A DNA stretch of 64,000 nt from Flammeovirga sp. SJP92 (GCF_001583495.1 NZ_LQAQ01000098.1:62001-126000), one strand, 5' to 3'; numbered from the stretch's first letter, positions 1-7,635 are shown. Numbers and translations: made by a program. The notes: generated from the sequence alone by a model not told the origin.

Positions 1-1208
1 GTAAAAACTGGGAGGACTATTGGAAAAAAGCAGATACGAAATTAGTTCACTTTATTGGTAAGGATAACATCGTATTCCACTGTTTGATTTTCCCTATCTT
101 ATTGAAATCTCATGGTGAATTCATTTTACCGGACAACGTTCCTGCCAATGAATTCTTGAACCTTGAAGGTGCAAAGTTATCAACATCTCGTAACTGGGCT
201 GTTTGGTTGCATGAATATTTAGAGGATCTTCCAAATCGTGAGGATGAATTACGTTATGTATTGACATCAATTGCTCCTGAAAATAAGGATTCTGAGTTTA
301 CTTGGAAAGATTATCAAGAGCGTGTGAATAACGAGCTAGTTGCTATTTTAGGTAACTTTATCAACAGAGCGGTTGTACTTACTCACAAATATTTCAAAGG
401 AGAAGTGCCTGTAGCAGGTGAGTTCACTCCAATGGAAGAAGGTATTGTGGCAGAAATGAAAGCCATTCCTCTTCGTGTTGAAAAATTAATCGAGCAGTAC
501 AAATTCAAAGAGGCTTTAATTGAAGCAATGAAATTGGCTCGTTTAGGTAATAAATATTTAGCAGATACAGAACCTTGGAAATTGTTCAAGCAAGATCCAG
601 AGTTGGTGAAGACTATTTTGAATATGTCTTTACAGATTGCTGCCAACTTGGCCATTACTATTGATCCTTTCTTACCGAATACGGCGAAGAAAATCCAAAA
701 CATGTTGGGTATGGAATCATTGGATTGGAACCAAGTAGGAAACCCTGAGTTGATTACTGCTTATGATCGTTTAGCTCCAGCTGAGTTATTGTTCAGTAAA
801 GTGGAAGATAAAGTGATTGAGGCTCAAATTGAGAAATTAGAGAAAACTAAAATCTCTCAGGCTCCTGTGGAACCTCAAAAAGACGAAACTACTTTTGACG
901 ATTTCCAGAAAATGGATATTCGTGTAGGTACTATCGTTGAAGCAGAAAAAATGAAGAAGGCGAAAAAGCTTTTGAAATTAACTGTAGATACGGGTATTGA
1001 CAAGAGAACAGTAGTAAGTGGTATTGCGGAGTTCTTTGCTCCAGAAGATATCATCGGAAAGCAGGTTTCTATTTTAGTGAATTTAGCTCCAAGAAAAATC
1101 AGAGGTATTGAATCTCAAGGAATGATCTTGATGGCTGAAGATAAAGACGGAACATTATCGTTTGTTTCTCCTACCTCGCAAATTGCGGAAGGAGGTATCA
1201 TTCGTTAA
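1..1208 (+). CDS. metG: Methionyl-tRNA synthetase, C-terminal part (gene cut by window edge)
   Basis: Charges tRNA-Met with methionine in the cytoplasm. The reading frame is open from base 3, so the true start lies left of the window and about 400 codons are visible. The first residues read FIGKDNIVFHC, typical of the catalytic domain. A KMSKS-type loop follows, here KLSTS, then the helical anticodon-binding domain. The last ~105 residues form an EMAP/Trbp111-like tRNA-binding domain that starts at FDDFQKMDIRVGTIVEAE. This is the long dimerising MetRS form common in Bacteroidota. A strong intrinsic terminator lies 15 bases after the stop codon. Nothing suggests damage apart from the cut 5' end. 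Confidence 0.97.
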   Translation, partial: KNWEDYWKKADTKLVHFIGKDNIVFHCLIFPILLKSHGEFILPDNVPANEFLNLEGAKLSTSRNWAVWLHEYLEDLPNREDELRYVLTSIAPENKDSEFTWKDYQERVNNELVAILGNFINRAVVLTHKYFKGEVPVAGEFTPMEEGIVAEMKAIPLRVEKLIEQYKFKEALIEAMKLARLGNKYLADTEPWKLFKQDPELVKTILNMSLQIAANLAITIDPFLPNTAKKIQNMLGMESLDWNQVGNPELITAYDRLAPAELLFSKVEDKVIEAQIEKLEKTKISQAPVEPQKDETTFDDFQKMDIRVGTIVEAEKMKKAKKLLKLTVDTGIDKRTVVSGIAEFFAPEDIIGKQVSILVNLAPRKIRGIESQGMILMAEDKDGTLSFVSPTSQIAEGGIIR

Positions 1209-1222
1209 TTATAAATACACTG

Positions 1223-1257
1223 AAAGCCCACGATTTCACCTAGTCGTGGGCTTTTTA
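1223..1257 (+). terminator. Intrinsic terminator of metG
   Basis: Perfect 11-bp stem AAAGCCCACGA / TCGTGGGCTTT with a 10-nt loop, followed by a short T run, just after the metG stop. Confidence 0.85.
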
Positions 1258-1278
1258 CACAATTAACTACTAAACTTT

Positions 1279-1497
1279 ATGAGCAAAGGATTCGGAAACA
1301 TCGTCAATATCATTTTCGCTATTACATCAGTCTCTCTATTTATTCTTGCCTATTATGCCTATGATAGAGGTGAAGAATATATGGAAAACCTTCAATTGGC
1401 AGGTTTAACGACATTACTTTTAGTATTAAGAGTATTTATGTCAAAACAAGCCGCTAAAAGAGATCGTAATAGAAAAAACGGTAAATTCGGAAAATAA
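1279..1497 (+). CDS. Small membrane protein, unknown function
   Basis: 72-residue protein with two predicted membrane segments (about residues 8-27 and 39-54) and a strongly basic C-terminal tail rich in Arg, Lys and Asn. I recognise no family. The ATG at 1279 is the first start after the metG terminator. The stop is 5 bases before the next ATG, so the two genes are probably co-transcribed and translationally coupled. The fold suggests an inner-membrane hairpin with both ends on one side and a positively charged cytoplasmic tail, but no role can be assigned. Confidence 0.7.
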   Translation: MSKGFGNIVNIIFAITSVSLFILAYYAYDRGEEYMENLQLAGLTTLLLVLRVFMSKQAAKRDRNRKNGKFGK

Positions 1498-1502
1498 GCT
1501 TT

Positions 1503-2165
1503 ATGTATTCAGTTCGTGAAATCTATACTTTAAGAGAAGAGGGAAAATATCAGGAGGCTTTTCTAACTGCTAGAGGTCTTTTGGAATTATCTCCTAATGA
1601 TGAAGAGATTCATGCCGCTATGGCCTGGGTGCTTTATGATATGCTTAAAGTGGCTCATCAAGAGAAAGAACACGAACAGTTTTTAGAGCTTTATGCTACT
1701 TTTGTAGAATACATTCCAGAAGAAGCTGATCGATTACAATACTGTGCTTGCTTGTCATTTTATGATGAGTTAAGATTATTGTTAGAGCAGGAAAAATATG
1801 AATTGGCAGATCAGCTTTTACTTTTATTTGCTCCCCTCACCTTTCATCCACAGAAAGAAAAACCAAAACCTTTCTATCAGATATTGGAACTCGTAATGCA
1901 TTTCAACCAATATCTTCCCAATTTTTTATCCTTTATCCGCAGTTGGAGACTGACCAACCTCCTCCCGCAGCACTATCAGACGAATGGACAGAATATGTCG
2001 ATTGCTGAAAGAGTGCATTGGCTAGTAGGACAACATCTTTATGAAAGAAATAGATCTAACCATGATCTTATTCAAGCATATGTAAAGCAATTAGACTTGC
2101 TTTTAGATAGATGTCCACAATTCCATCACGTCAAAAAAATCAGAGAAAAACTTCTAGATCTATAA
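1503..2165 (+). CDS. TPR-like helical repeat protein
   Basis: 220-residue cytoplasmic protein without signal peptide or membrane segment. The N-terminus (REIYTLREEGKYQEAFLTAR, then LLELSPNDEEIHAAMAWVLYD) looks like one and a half tetratricopeptide repeats of the kind found at the start of many Bacteroidota TPR proteins. The remaining two-thirds is helical with Leu, Tyr and Phe spaced as in degenerate repeats. A scaffold or adaptor role is an inference. It starts 5 bases after the small membrane protein gene and the pair may work together. A conserved GTAAC-type regulatory block begins at the stop codon. Confidence 0.75.
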   Translation: MYSVREIYTLREEGKYQEAFLTARGLLELSPNDEEIHAAMAWVLYDMLKVAHQEKEHEQFLELYATFVEYIPEEADRLQYCACLSFYDELRLLLEQEKYELADQLLLLFAPLTFHPQKEKPKPFYQILELVMHFNQYLPNFLSFIRSWRLTNLLPQHYQTNGQNMSIAERVHWLVGQHLYERNRSNHDLIQAYVKQLDLLLDRCPQFHHVKKIREKLLDL

Positions 2166-2218
2166 GTAACACTGTATGAAATGGTTACATAATATCTGTT
2201 AACTACTTAAATGGTAAC
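2166..2218 (+). promoter_or_regulatory. Composite GTAAC/GTTAC/GTAAC motif, copy 1
   Basis: GTAAC (2166-2170), 13 bases, GTTAC (2184-2188), 25 bases, GTAAC (2214-2218). The core GGTTACATAATATCTGTTAA is identical in the second copy at 3898-3949, which has the same box order and almost the same spacing (13 and 24). The third box sits where a -33 element would be, 18 bases before the TATATTTG at 2237. It looks like a binding site for a dimeric activator. Confidence 0.6.
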
Positions 2219-2236
2219 ACTGTTTCTTAAGTGTCG

Positions 2237-2244
2237 TATATTTG
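2237..2244 (+). promoter_or_regulatory. Promoter -7 element TATATTTG
   Basis: Perfect match to the Bacteroidota -7 consensus TAnnTTTG. No TTTG is found at the usual -33 distance; a GTAAC box of the composite motif occupies that place, which suggests activator dependence. Transcription would start near 2252. Confidence 0.6.
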
Positions 2245-2251
2245 TATCATA

Positions 2252-2478
2252 CAAACGGAAGGAAAATAAAGATAGTAGTAGTTGAGCAAACAAGTGATTA
2301 CAATGATTCTTTACCCAATTTTTTTAATTAAGGCAAGTTTAAGAGCATGCTTCATACATGCTATAATACAGCACTTATTTATTTGAACGAATCAATTAGC
2401 AGTTTACAAGCTAAATAATCTTGCAAGCTATTGATCTATACGGCTCTCGCGAATAGAATATTTGTGAGAGCTTTTTAT
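2252..2478 (+). ncRNA. Candidate ~230-nt small RNA or short-peptide transcript
   Basis: A promoter (TATATTTG at 2237) and a very strong terminator (2443-2477) bracket a region without a normal gene, between the TPR protein and a LuxR regulator. The interior holds a small hairpin, AGCATG-7 nt-CATGCT at 2344-2362, and short inverted pieces around CAAG/CTTG at 2408-2434. It also holds one 27-codon open frame starting at ATG 2303, whose product would be hydrophobic with Cys and His residues (starts MILYPIFLIKA). It could be a regulatory RNA, a short membrane peptide, or a long leader with premature termination for the downstream luxR. I cannot match it to a known RNA family. Confidence 0.4.
2443..2477 (+). 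terminator. Strong intrinsic terminator upstream of luxR
   Basis: 13-bp stem (GCTCTCGCGAATA / TATTTGTGAGAGC, two G-T pairs) with a GAA loop and a T5 tail. It ends a transcript that contains no conventional gene. Confidence 0.85.
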
Positions 2479-2602
2479 ATATAAAGAAAAAAGTGGATTT
2501 TAAATAGATTAGATAATGTAAATCAATTAGTTAAGTTGTTCATAATCATCTAAAATACATTTGATAACTACTAATTTGAAACAAACTAATCTTATAAAAC
2601 TA

Positions 2603-3286
2603 ATGCTACTTTACTCCAGTAATTTTTTACAAGTCTATTACGAACAACAATATGAAAGGTGTGTTTTGCATTGGATCAAATCTCCAAATACAGTTGAACT
2701 CTTTAAAGAAGATATAAAAAGATACACCGAAATAGTCATAACCTTTAAAAGTAAACAAGCACTTTGGCTACAGCAGAACCTCAATATTTACATGGATAAT
2801 GATCTTATTTTGTGGTTGGAAGAAAATATGAACAGACCCATCATAAGTAGTTTATTAGAAGATAATTTTTATCCATTAGATGATAATAATAACTATCCTG
2901 TAGCACTAGTTTTAGGCCGGAAAGAGTTCAATTTATTACAAATTTCAAAATTAACAGATGGTAGTTCTAATAGAACATCGGTTACTGAAAAAGTACCTAG
3001 ATTTTTTTGTGAGGAAAAAGAGGCTAGAGCATGGCTGGACCAGTGGAAATCATCTCAAGAGTTAGATAAAGGAAATCCCCGTCCGAAAGTAAAACCTTCC
3101 CCATATCAGGGAATTCGAATGTTGACCAAAAGAGAAAGAGAAATAGTGGATTGTAAACTTCATGGAAAAACACCCAGAGAGATTGCAGAAACATTAAATA
3201 TCTCTGTCAATACAGTGAGAACTCATTGGAAAAACATTAAGAAAAAAATCTCTGTAAGAGCAACTATTGATCTAACTCTTGATTGA
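2603..3286 (+). CDS. LuxR-type HTH transcriptional regulator
   Basis: About 227 residues from the first ATG. A TTG start at 2561 would add 14 residues, but ATG 2603 is preferred because the earlier stretch is Asn/Thr-rich and unlike the family. The N-terminal ~160 residues (starting MLLYSSNFLQVYYEQQYERC) form a small alpha/beta domain of the kind fused to HTH domains in Bacteroidota; its ligand is unknown. The C-terminal ~55 residues are a clear LuxR/GerE helix-turn-helix (LTKREREIVDCKLHGKTPREIAETL, then SVNTVRTHWKNIKKKI). There is no receiver domain, so it is not an ordinary response regulator. It lies between the two copies of the GTAAC composite motif, which makes it a candidate to bind them; this is inference. 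Confidence 0.85.
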   Translation: MLLYSSNFLQVYYEQQYERCVLHWIKSPNTVELFKEDIKRYTEIVITFKSKQALWLQQNLNIYMDNDLILWLEENMNRPIISSLLEDNFYPLDDNNNYPVALVLGRKEFNLLQISKLTDGSSNRTSVTEKVPRFFCEEKEARAWLDQWKSSQELDKGNPRPKVKPSPYQGIRMLTKREREIVDCKLHGKTPREIAETLNISVNTVRTHWKNIKKKISVRATIDLTLD

Positions 3287-3290
3287 TATC

Positions 3291-3317
3291 TACCCAAAAT
3301 TGGGTATTTCTTTTTTC
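3291..3317 (+). terminator. Weak intrinsic terminator after luxR
   Basis: TACCCA-AAAT-TGGGTA hairpin followed by a T-rich run, a few bases after the luxR stop. Confidence 0.5.
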
Positions 3318-3359
3318 TATTTATTCCTTCATTTTTATTTTTATAAACAATAAAAAGTA

Positions 3360-3776
3360 ATGATGAAAGACTTTAAAATCCCCTATTTTCTTTACCTGCT
3401 TGTCATTTTATTTTTATTGGGATGTGAAGATGAAGAAGTAACTCCTAATGACCTGGAAAAATACAATGGTGAGTATTTTGGGCAAACTTACAATAGTTCA
3501 ATGGCGCACATCGGCGATTGGTATATTAAAGTTGAAAATGGAAAAGTATTTGGAAAATTTCATGCATCACATGAGTATGAAGAATACGATGGAAGTGTGG
3601 ATCAAAATGGAATTTTAACCGCTGTAGCTACTTTTGATGAATCTAGAATGCGACAATTAGAAATACTTGTTGTTACCATGAAAGGAACTATTTCATTAGA
3701 GGACAAAACATTATCAGGACATTGGATTAATCATAAAGAAGAAACAGGAACGTTTGAAGGTGAGAAAATAAAATAA
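3360..3776 (+). CDS. Small lipoprotein, unknown function
   Basis: 138 residues. A signal peptide II ends in the lipobox LLGC (Cys at residue 22), followed by acidic residues (EDEE), the pattern that sends Bacteroidota lipoproteins to the outer membrane or cell surface. The mature part is rich in beta strands with repeated Gly-Thr/Gly-Ser turns (KYNGEYFGQTY, NGKVFGKFHAS, GTISLEDKTLSGHW), resembling small beta-barrel domains in which a molecule's own mass is scored (DUF-type lipocalin-like). No family is assigned. Starts at either of two adjacent ATG codons. A terminator follows about 60 bases after the stop. Confidence 0.75.
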   Translation: MMKDFKIPYFLYLLVILFLLGCEDEEVTPNDLEKYNGEYFGQTYNSSMAHIGDWYIKVENGKVFGKFHASHEYEEYDGSVDQNGILTAVATFDESRMRQLEILVVTMKGTISLEDKTLSGHWINHKEETGTFEGEKIK

Positions 3777-3835
3777 TTGAACGCTTTAAAAGGTGAATTG
3801 GAACTTTTAAAATATACCCGATTATTTCTTTTTAA

Positions 3836-3876
3836 AAATGGACATCTCTAATTACCGGAGATTGTCCATTTTTTAT
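3836..3876 (+). terminator. Intrinsic terminator after lipoprotein gene
   Basis: AAATGGACA / TGTCCATTT 9-bp stem with a further inner TCTC/GAGA pairing and a T6 tail. Confidence 0.8.
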
Positions 3877-3897
3877 GAATTCTTTCTCTTAAAGAAG

Positions 3898-3949
3898 GTA
3901 ACATAGTACAAATTGGTTACATAATATCTGTTAACTATTAAAGAGTAAC
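3898..3949 (+). promoter_or_regulatory. Composite GTAAC/GTTAC/GTAAC motif, copy 2
   Basis: GTAAC (3898-3902), 13 bases, GTTAC (3916-3920), 24 bases, GTAAC (3945-3949). Shares the 20-base core GGTTACATAATATCTGTTAA with copy 1 at 2166-2218. A -7-like TACGTTTA lies at 3964-3971, 14 bases after the last box, so the motif is placed to control the small exported protein that starts at 4017. Confidence 0.6.
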
Positions 3950-4016
3950 AATGTTTTACGTGCTACGTTTATTTTTCTATATCTCATTTAATCTAACATT
4001 TAAAACCATACTAAAG

Positions 4017-4379
4017 ATGAAAAATATATTATTCTCTATTGTACTTTTTACTTTATCTTTTATCTCATTTGCTGAAGAAAAAGAACCTAAAAATGTAAAT
4101 TTAAATGATGGAAGAGTGGAAGCTTATTTGGATAAAATGGGCATTCTTTCAAAAATTGATCCTGACCTTTCTTTTAGTGATCAATATCAAAATAAAACAA
4201 GATATGTATTGGTACAGTATTGTGGAGCTGTAGCTGTATTTGATTTATACAATTCAGGATCTTTAAATATCATTCATAAGAATGATTGTATTTCAGCTGA
4301 AGAACAAGCTAAAATCTTCACTAAAGAAATGAATGATAAACCTAAAGAGACATTTGCAAGAACAAAATTCTTAAAATAG
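4017..4379 (+). CDS. Small exported protein, unknown function
   Basis: The ATG at 4017 gives a 120-residue protein with a clean Sec signal peptide (MKNILFSIVLFTLSFISFAEE, cleavage after SFA). An in-frame ATG at 3951 would put 22 extra residues in front of that signal and overlap the likely promoter at 3964, so it is rejected. The mature protein is about 100 residues, mixed charge, with two Cys (YCGAVAVF and NDCIS) about 23 residues apart that could form a disulfide in the periplasm. No family is recognised. Its promoter carries copy 2 of the composite GTAAC motif, and a strong terminator follows about 100 bases after the stop. Confidence 0.7.
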   Translation: MKNILFSIVLFTLSFISFAEEKEPKNVNLNDGRVEAYLDKMGILSKIDPDLSFSDQYQNKTRYVLVQYCGAVAVFDLYNSGSLNIIHKNDCISAEEQAKIFTKEMNDKPKETFARTKFLK

Positions 4380-4477
4380 GATTTTATGGTGAAAATTAGC
4401 TTTTGATAAAAGAGTGAAAAATTAATGTTTATGTTATAGATGATAAAGGTTCAATACGACCTTTATCCTGTTAGCCA

Positions 4478-4514
4478 CCCTAGCGTTTATTACAAATGCT
4501 AGGGTATTTTTTTA
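4478..4514 (+). terminator. Intrinsic terminator
   Basis: 11-bp stem CCCTAGCGTTT / AAATGCTAGGG with loop ATTAC and a T8 tail. A second hairpin, ATAAAGGT / ACCTTTAT, lies just upstream at about 4443-4466. Confidence 0.85.
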
Positions 4515-4555
4515 TTGTAATAATCTACATCATCAACAATTTTTAGTGTATTTTT

Positions 4556-4563
4556 TACCTTTG
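4556..4563 (+). promoter_or_regulatory. Promoter -7 element TACCTTTG of the DUF418 gene
   Basis: Perfect TAnnTTTG, 36 bases before the ATG at 4600. The short leader ends in CTACAATTTTT directly before the start codon, a string also found before the starts at 7760 and 23391. Confidence 0.65.
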
Positions 4564-4599
4564 AAGGAATAGCAATTTTACTATACTACTACAATTTTT

Positions 4600-5790
4600 A
4601 TGGAAACTATAACAACCAACCGAGCCACCTCTACTTCAAGGATAGATGTGGTGGATGTGTTACGTGGGTATGCGGTGGCCGCCATTATGCTGATTCACAA
4701 TATTGAGCATTTCAACTATTACCATTATCCTGACAAAGCATTAAATCCTGATTGGTTAAATACTTTGAACACAAATGTATTTGACCTCACTTTTTTTCTT
4801 TTTGGAGGAAAGACGTATTCCATCTTCGCCATTTTATTTGGGTTCACCTTCTTTTTAATGAATGACAAACAGAATAAAAAAGGAAAAGACTTTGGTCGTA
4901 GGTATATATGGCGTCTTATGACATTGTCTTTATTTGCACTGATTAATGCAGCCTTTTTCCCCGGAGAAGTATTAATGCTCTATGCAATTACAGGAGCTGT
5001 TTTGTTTTATGTAAGAAAATGGAATAATACAGCACTATTCTTAGGAGCTATCTTTTTCTTATTACAACCTACTGATTTATGGCATTATGTTTATGTTCTT
5101 TATAACCCAGAATACATTCCTGAAGCAAGAGCGTTTGTACTTCCCTGGAAAGCAACAATGGATATTATAAAAGAAGGAAACTTCTTGGCTACTTTAAAGG
5201 GAAATCTCACCTATGGACAACAGTTCTCTTTATTATGGGCCATTGAATGTGGCAGGGCGGTTCAGACTATGGGCTTGTTTATTTTTGGTTTCTGGTTGGG
5301 AAAAGTGGGTGCTTTCAAACCGGAATATTATAATAGATGGAAGAACGTATTGGTAGTATCATTTGCGGTGATGATTCCATTGTATTTCTTGAAAACACAT
5401 TTTCTAGGTGCTGAACAAACAGAAGCAATTAAAAGATCTATTGGAACTGTTTTCGATATGTGGTGGAAATTCAGTTTTACATTGATATGGATTTCTTTGA
5501 TTATTCTTCTCTATAAATTTGACAGAATGAAAAAACTCTGCCGTCCGTTACAGACCTATGGCAAGATGAGTATGACCAACTATATAGTGCAGTCAATCAT
5601 TGGAGGTATTTTATATTTTGGATACGGTTTCCACTTGGCTGATACCTGTGGTGTGGCTTTTAGCCTATTGATTGGTTTTGTCTTTTTATTTGCTCAGATA
5701 TGGATGTGCAAGCTTTGGCTGAAGTACAATAAACAAGGGCCATTTGAAATGATGTGGCATAAATTGACTTGGATCTTTTCGAAAGCATAA
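4600..5790 (+). CDS. DUF418 family polytopic membrane protein
   Basis: 396 residues with about eight to ten membrane segments. The N-terminal signature RIDVVDVLRGYAVAAIMLIHNI, the loop FGGKTYSIFAILFGFTF, the C-terminal YGKMSMTNYIVQS and the final KQGPFEMMWHKLTW are hallmarks of the DUF418/YeiB family. The family resembles acyltransferase-3 membrane enzymes and is suspected to act in transport or modification at the inner membrane; the substrate is unknown. Length matches the family norm. It is monocistronic, with its own promoter and a terminator that overlaps the 3' end of the convergent luxR gene. Confidence 0.88.
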   Translation: METITTNRATSTSRIDVVDVLRGYAVAAIMLIHNIEHFNYYHYPDKALNPDWLNTLNTNVFDLTFFLFGGKTYSIFAILFGFTFFLMNDKQNKKGKDFGRRYIWRLMTLSLFALINAAFFPGEVLMLYAITGAVLFYVRKWNNTALFLGAIFFLLQPTDLWHYVYVLYNPEYIPEARAFVLPWKATMDIIKEGNFLATLKGNLTYGQQFSLLWAIECGRAVQTMGLFIFGFWLGKVGAFKPEYYNRWKNVLVVSFAVMIPLYFLKTHFLGAEQTEAIKRSIGTVFDMWWKFSFTLIWISLIILLYKFDRMKKLCRPLQTYGKMSMTNYIVQSIIGGILYFGYGFHLADTCGVAFSLLIGFVFLFAQIWMCKLWLKYNKQGPFEMMWHKLTWIFSKA

Positions 5791-5805
5791 GGACTTTATA
5801 TCAGG

Positions 5806-5842
5806 CGCTGCATTTTTTTAGATTATGTAGCGTTTTGATTTT
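5806..5842 (+). terminator. Intrinsic terminator of the DUF418 gene
   Basis: CGCTGCAT / ATGTAGCG 8-bp stem (one G-T pair) followed by TTTTGATTTT. It overlaps the 3' end of the convergent luxR gene. Confidence 0.6.
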
Positions 5843-6380
5843 CTAATTGAAAGAAAATATGGAATGGGTACAGATAATTTGTATTTAATTTTTTGATGAT
5901 ACTTTTTCTGTGATTTTCCACAGTGTACTTACTGATATTTAAAATAACGCTTATTTCATTGTTGGTTTTTCCCTCACAAATAAGCTCTAGAATATCACTT
6001 TCCCTTTTCGATAAAGCATTAAACTTCTTGATATTCTCTTCAATAAAATATTGGTCTTGTATTGTTTTAGATATGAATTTAGAGAAGGAATTATCAATCA
6101 ATAAGCATTTGAATTGAATATATTCCTCTATTTTCAGTAGATGAAACAAGAATGTTTTTTTATCAGATTTATTGATTTCAATCTCAATAATATAAGAATA
6201 ATGTTCTTTATCAGATGTTATAAAGTCGATGACTTTAGCTTCCGTGGAAGCAATTTGCAAACTGTTATTTTGATAATCTTCAATTATATCAGAAATGCAT
6301 TGTTCTGTAATTTCTATTAACTTCTGAGAGTCTAAACGTTTGTTCCTATTCCATAAAAAAGTTGAAAATTTTGTTTGCAT
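5823..6380 (-). CDS. LuxR-type HTH transcriptional regulator
   Basis: 185 residues. The N-terminal ~125 residues form an unassigned alpha/beta domain (LDSQKLIEITEQCISDIIEDYQ and on). The C-terminal ~55 residues are a LuxR/GerE helix-turn-helix (LSKRESDILELICEGKTNNEI, then SKYTVENHRKSIIKKL). No receiver domain, membrane segment or signal peptide is present. It has the same layout as the regulator at 2603 and could read an intracellular signal. An inverted repeat ATGACTA-N4-TAGTCAT lies about 180 bases upstream of its start and recurs in the promoter at 7636-7687, so it may regulate itself and that secreted-protein gene (inference). Confidence 0.85.
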   Translation of the reverse strand: MQTKFSTFLWNRNKRLDSQKLIEITEQCISDIIEDYQNNSLQIASTEAKVIDFITSDKEHYSYIIEIEINKSDKKTFLFHLLKIEEYIQFKCLLIDNSFSKFISKTIQDQYFIEENIKKFNALSKRESDILELICEGKTNNEISVILNISKYTVENHRKSIIKKLNTNYLYPFHIFFQLENQNAT

Positions 6381-6524
6381 GATAATTCAGTCATTACGGT
6401 AAGCCATTGCTAAAAATCTTAAAAAAATATTTAACAAGTCACATGTATTTAATCCTTTTTTTGAAAAGCAAAAAAGTGAATATTGTTATTGATTTTTTTT
6501 AGTATTTATACACCTGTTTGTTTA

Positions 6525-6532
6525 AACAAAAC
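6525..6532 (-). promoter_or_regulatory. Possible -7 element CAGTTTTG for the leftward luxR
   Basis: On the minus strand CAGTTTTG differs from TAnnTTTG by one base. It lies 21 bases after the GTCATT half of the ATGACTA motif, exactly the spacing seen at 7636-7687. The position is approximate to a few bases. Confidence 0.4.
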
Positions 6533-6555
6533 TGACCATATTTCATTGTAATATC

Positions 6556-6575
6556 AATGACTACAACTAGTCATT
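6556..6575. promoter_or_regulatory. Inverted repeat ATGACTA-N4-TAGTCAT, copy 1
   Basis: Perfect 8-bp palindromic arms AATGACTA-CAAC-TAGTCATT. The related sequence AAAATGACTACAAGTGGTCA occurs at 7637-7656. Both lie 21 bases before a -7-like element, measured from the same end of the motif. Confidence 0.6.
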
Positions 6576-6648
6576 TTTATGACTTAATCAATCAAGATAT
6601 GTTTTTTCTTACTAGAAGTTGTACTGTTTTGATCGGTTATAAAAGGTA

Positions 6649-6867
6649 TTATTCTTTTTTCCATTTACCGCCGGCTTCTTGACAATCCTTTTTGGCCATA
6701 CTGATTTGTTTGTTATTGGCTGCGTTATCACAAATGGACTCTGCAGAAGTAGCTATTATTCTTGAGGTAGACGCTGTGTCAATTTCGCATTTGTAACAAG
6801 ATGATTCACAGCTTGTAGCTATGATTATAATCATTGATGCAATAAGGGGTTGTATTATAGTTTTCAT
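6649..6867 (-). CDS. Small Cys-rich lipoprotein
   Basis: 72 residues. A signal peptide II has the lipobox IIIATSC, Cys at residue 20. The mature ~52 residues contain four more Cys (SSCYKC, SICDN, KDCQEAG), suggesting two disulfides or a metal site in the periplasm or at the surface. It ends in a GGKWKKE tail. The pattern of C-x4-C-x2-C followed by spaced Cys is shared with small secreted Bacteroidota peptides, but I assign no family. It lies between two genes that carry the ATGACTA motif and its own promoter is not evident. Confidence 0.65.
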   Translation of the reverse strand: MKTIIQPLIASMIIIIATSCESSCYKCEIDTASTSRIIATSAESICDNAANNKQISMAKKDCQEAGGKWKKE

Positions 6868-7030
6868 AGGTTTTGAGATATAGTGTGGTTTCTAGTAGTA
6901 GCTATACTGGTTGAGCTAAAATCATTTATATGAAATTACAATTTACAATAAAGTCACAATATTTTATATAAGAATTAAATGTTTTGAGATAAATAATTTG
7001 ATTTAAATGGCTGATAAACAATTTTTTGTA

Positions 7031-7073
7031 TAAAAAAAGCACCATCAATATTAAATAAGAATAGTGATGATGC
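7031..7073 (-). terminator. Intrinsic terminator (leftward)
   Basis: On the minus strand GCATCATCA / TTGATGGTGC forms a ~9-bp stem followed by T7. It lies 56 bases past the stop of the lipoprotein gene at 7129-7422. Confidence 0.75.
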
Positions 7074-7128
7074 AATTTGAAAAGGGCTACCATAATTGTA
7101 TTATGATAGCTCACCTCTTAAAATGAAA

Positions 7129-7422
7129 TTAGTTGCAATAAAGTAATTTCATAGCCTCTTCTCCTTGTAGGATCAAATCAATATCACTTTCAGAGAGTGC
7201 GCCATTTGAGCTTTCAATAACACAGCTTTTGTTTTCCTTCAAGAAAGAATAGTACTCTGTATACACTGTACAAAGATCCTCATCTTGAGCAAGTTTCTTT
7301 ACAAATTCTGTGTAGTTGGTGAAGCAGTTTGCTTCTGGAGTCACATCGTCATCATCAGAACATCCTGTGAATGCAAAAAGTGATACAATCAGTAAGCTAA
7401 TAGATAAAAGAAAATTTTTCAT
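7129..7422 (-). CDS. Small surface lipoprotein, unknown function
   Basis: 97 residues. Signal peptide II with lipobox FTGC (Cys at residue 21) followed directly by SDDDDV, the known Bacteroidota lipoprotein export signal (acidic residues at +2 to +5), so surface display is expected. The mature ~75 residues are helical with four Cys (NCFTNY, DLCTVY, KSCVIE, LYCN at the C-terminus), probably two disulfides. No family is recognised. Monocistronic and leftward, with its own terminator at 7031-7073. Confidence 0.75.
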   Translation of the reverse strand: MKNFLLSISLLIVSLFAFTGCSDDDDVTPEANCFTNYTEFVKKLAQDEDLCTVYTEYYSFLKENKSCVIESSNGALSESDIDLILQGEEAMKLLYCN

Positions 7423-7635
7423 CGTTTAAAAAAAATATAAAATAATACAAAAAATTAGTTTGCGTTAAAGGACGTAATATTAAAAAATATTTTAAATATT
7501 AACAATATACAACTTTAAGTTAGATCTAGTCTAATTAAAAATATTTAACATTCAAAAAATCAGTATGGTAATAGCGATTGAAAAGCTGTTTTTATGTAAC
7601 AAAGTACATTTTTTGAATATTCATTTTGGACTATT
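7423..7635. other. AT-rich intergenic region
   Basis: Very AT-rich stretch between divergent genes. The only structure I see is TTAGA-TCTAG-TCTAA near 7517-7531. No gene is supported. Confidence 0.5.

Noticed and set aside
2441-2480. tRNA-like or 6S RNA assignment for the candidate RNA
   Set aside because: No cloverleaf or T-loop sequence, and I cannot show the long bubble typical of 6S RNA by eye.
3951-4016. 22-residue N-terminal extension of the small exported protein (ATG 3951)
   Set aside because: It overlaps the likely promoter at 3964 and would bury the clear signal peptide that starts at ATG 4017.
6926-7114. Minus-strand open frame of 62 codons
   Set aside because: It runs through the terminator of the lipoprotein gene, is extremely AT-rich and resembles no protein.
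7427-7480. Promoter for the 7129 lipoprotein gene
   Set aside because: No TAnnTTTG match could be found at a sensible distance in this AT-rich stretch.
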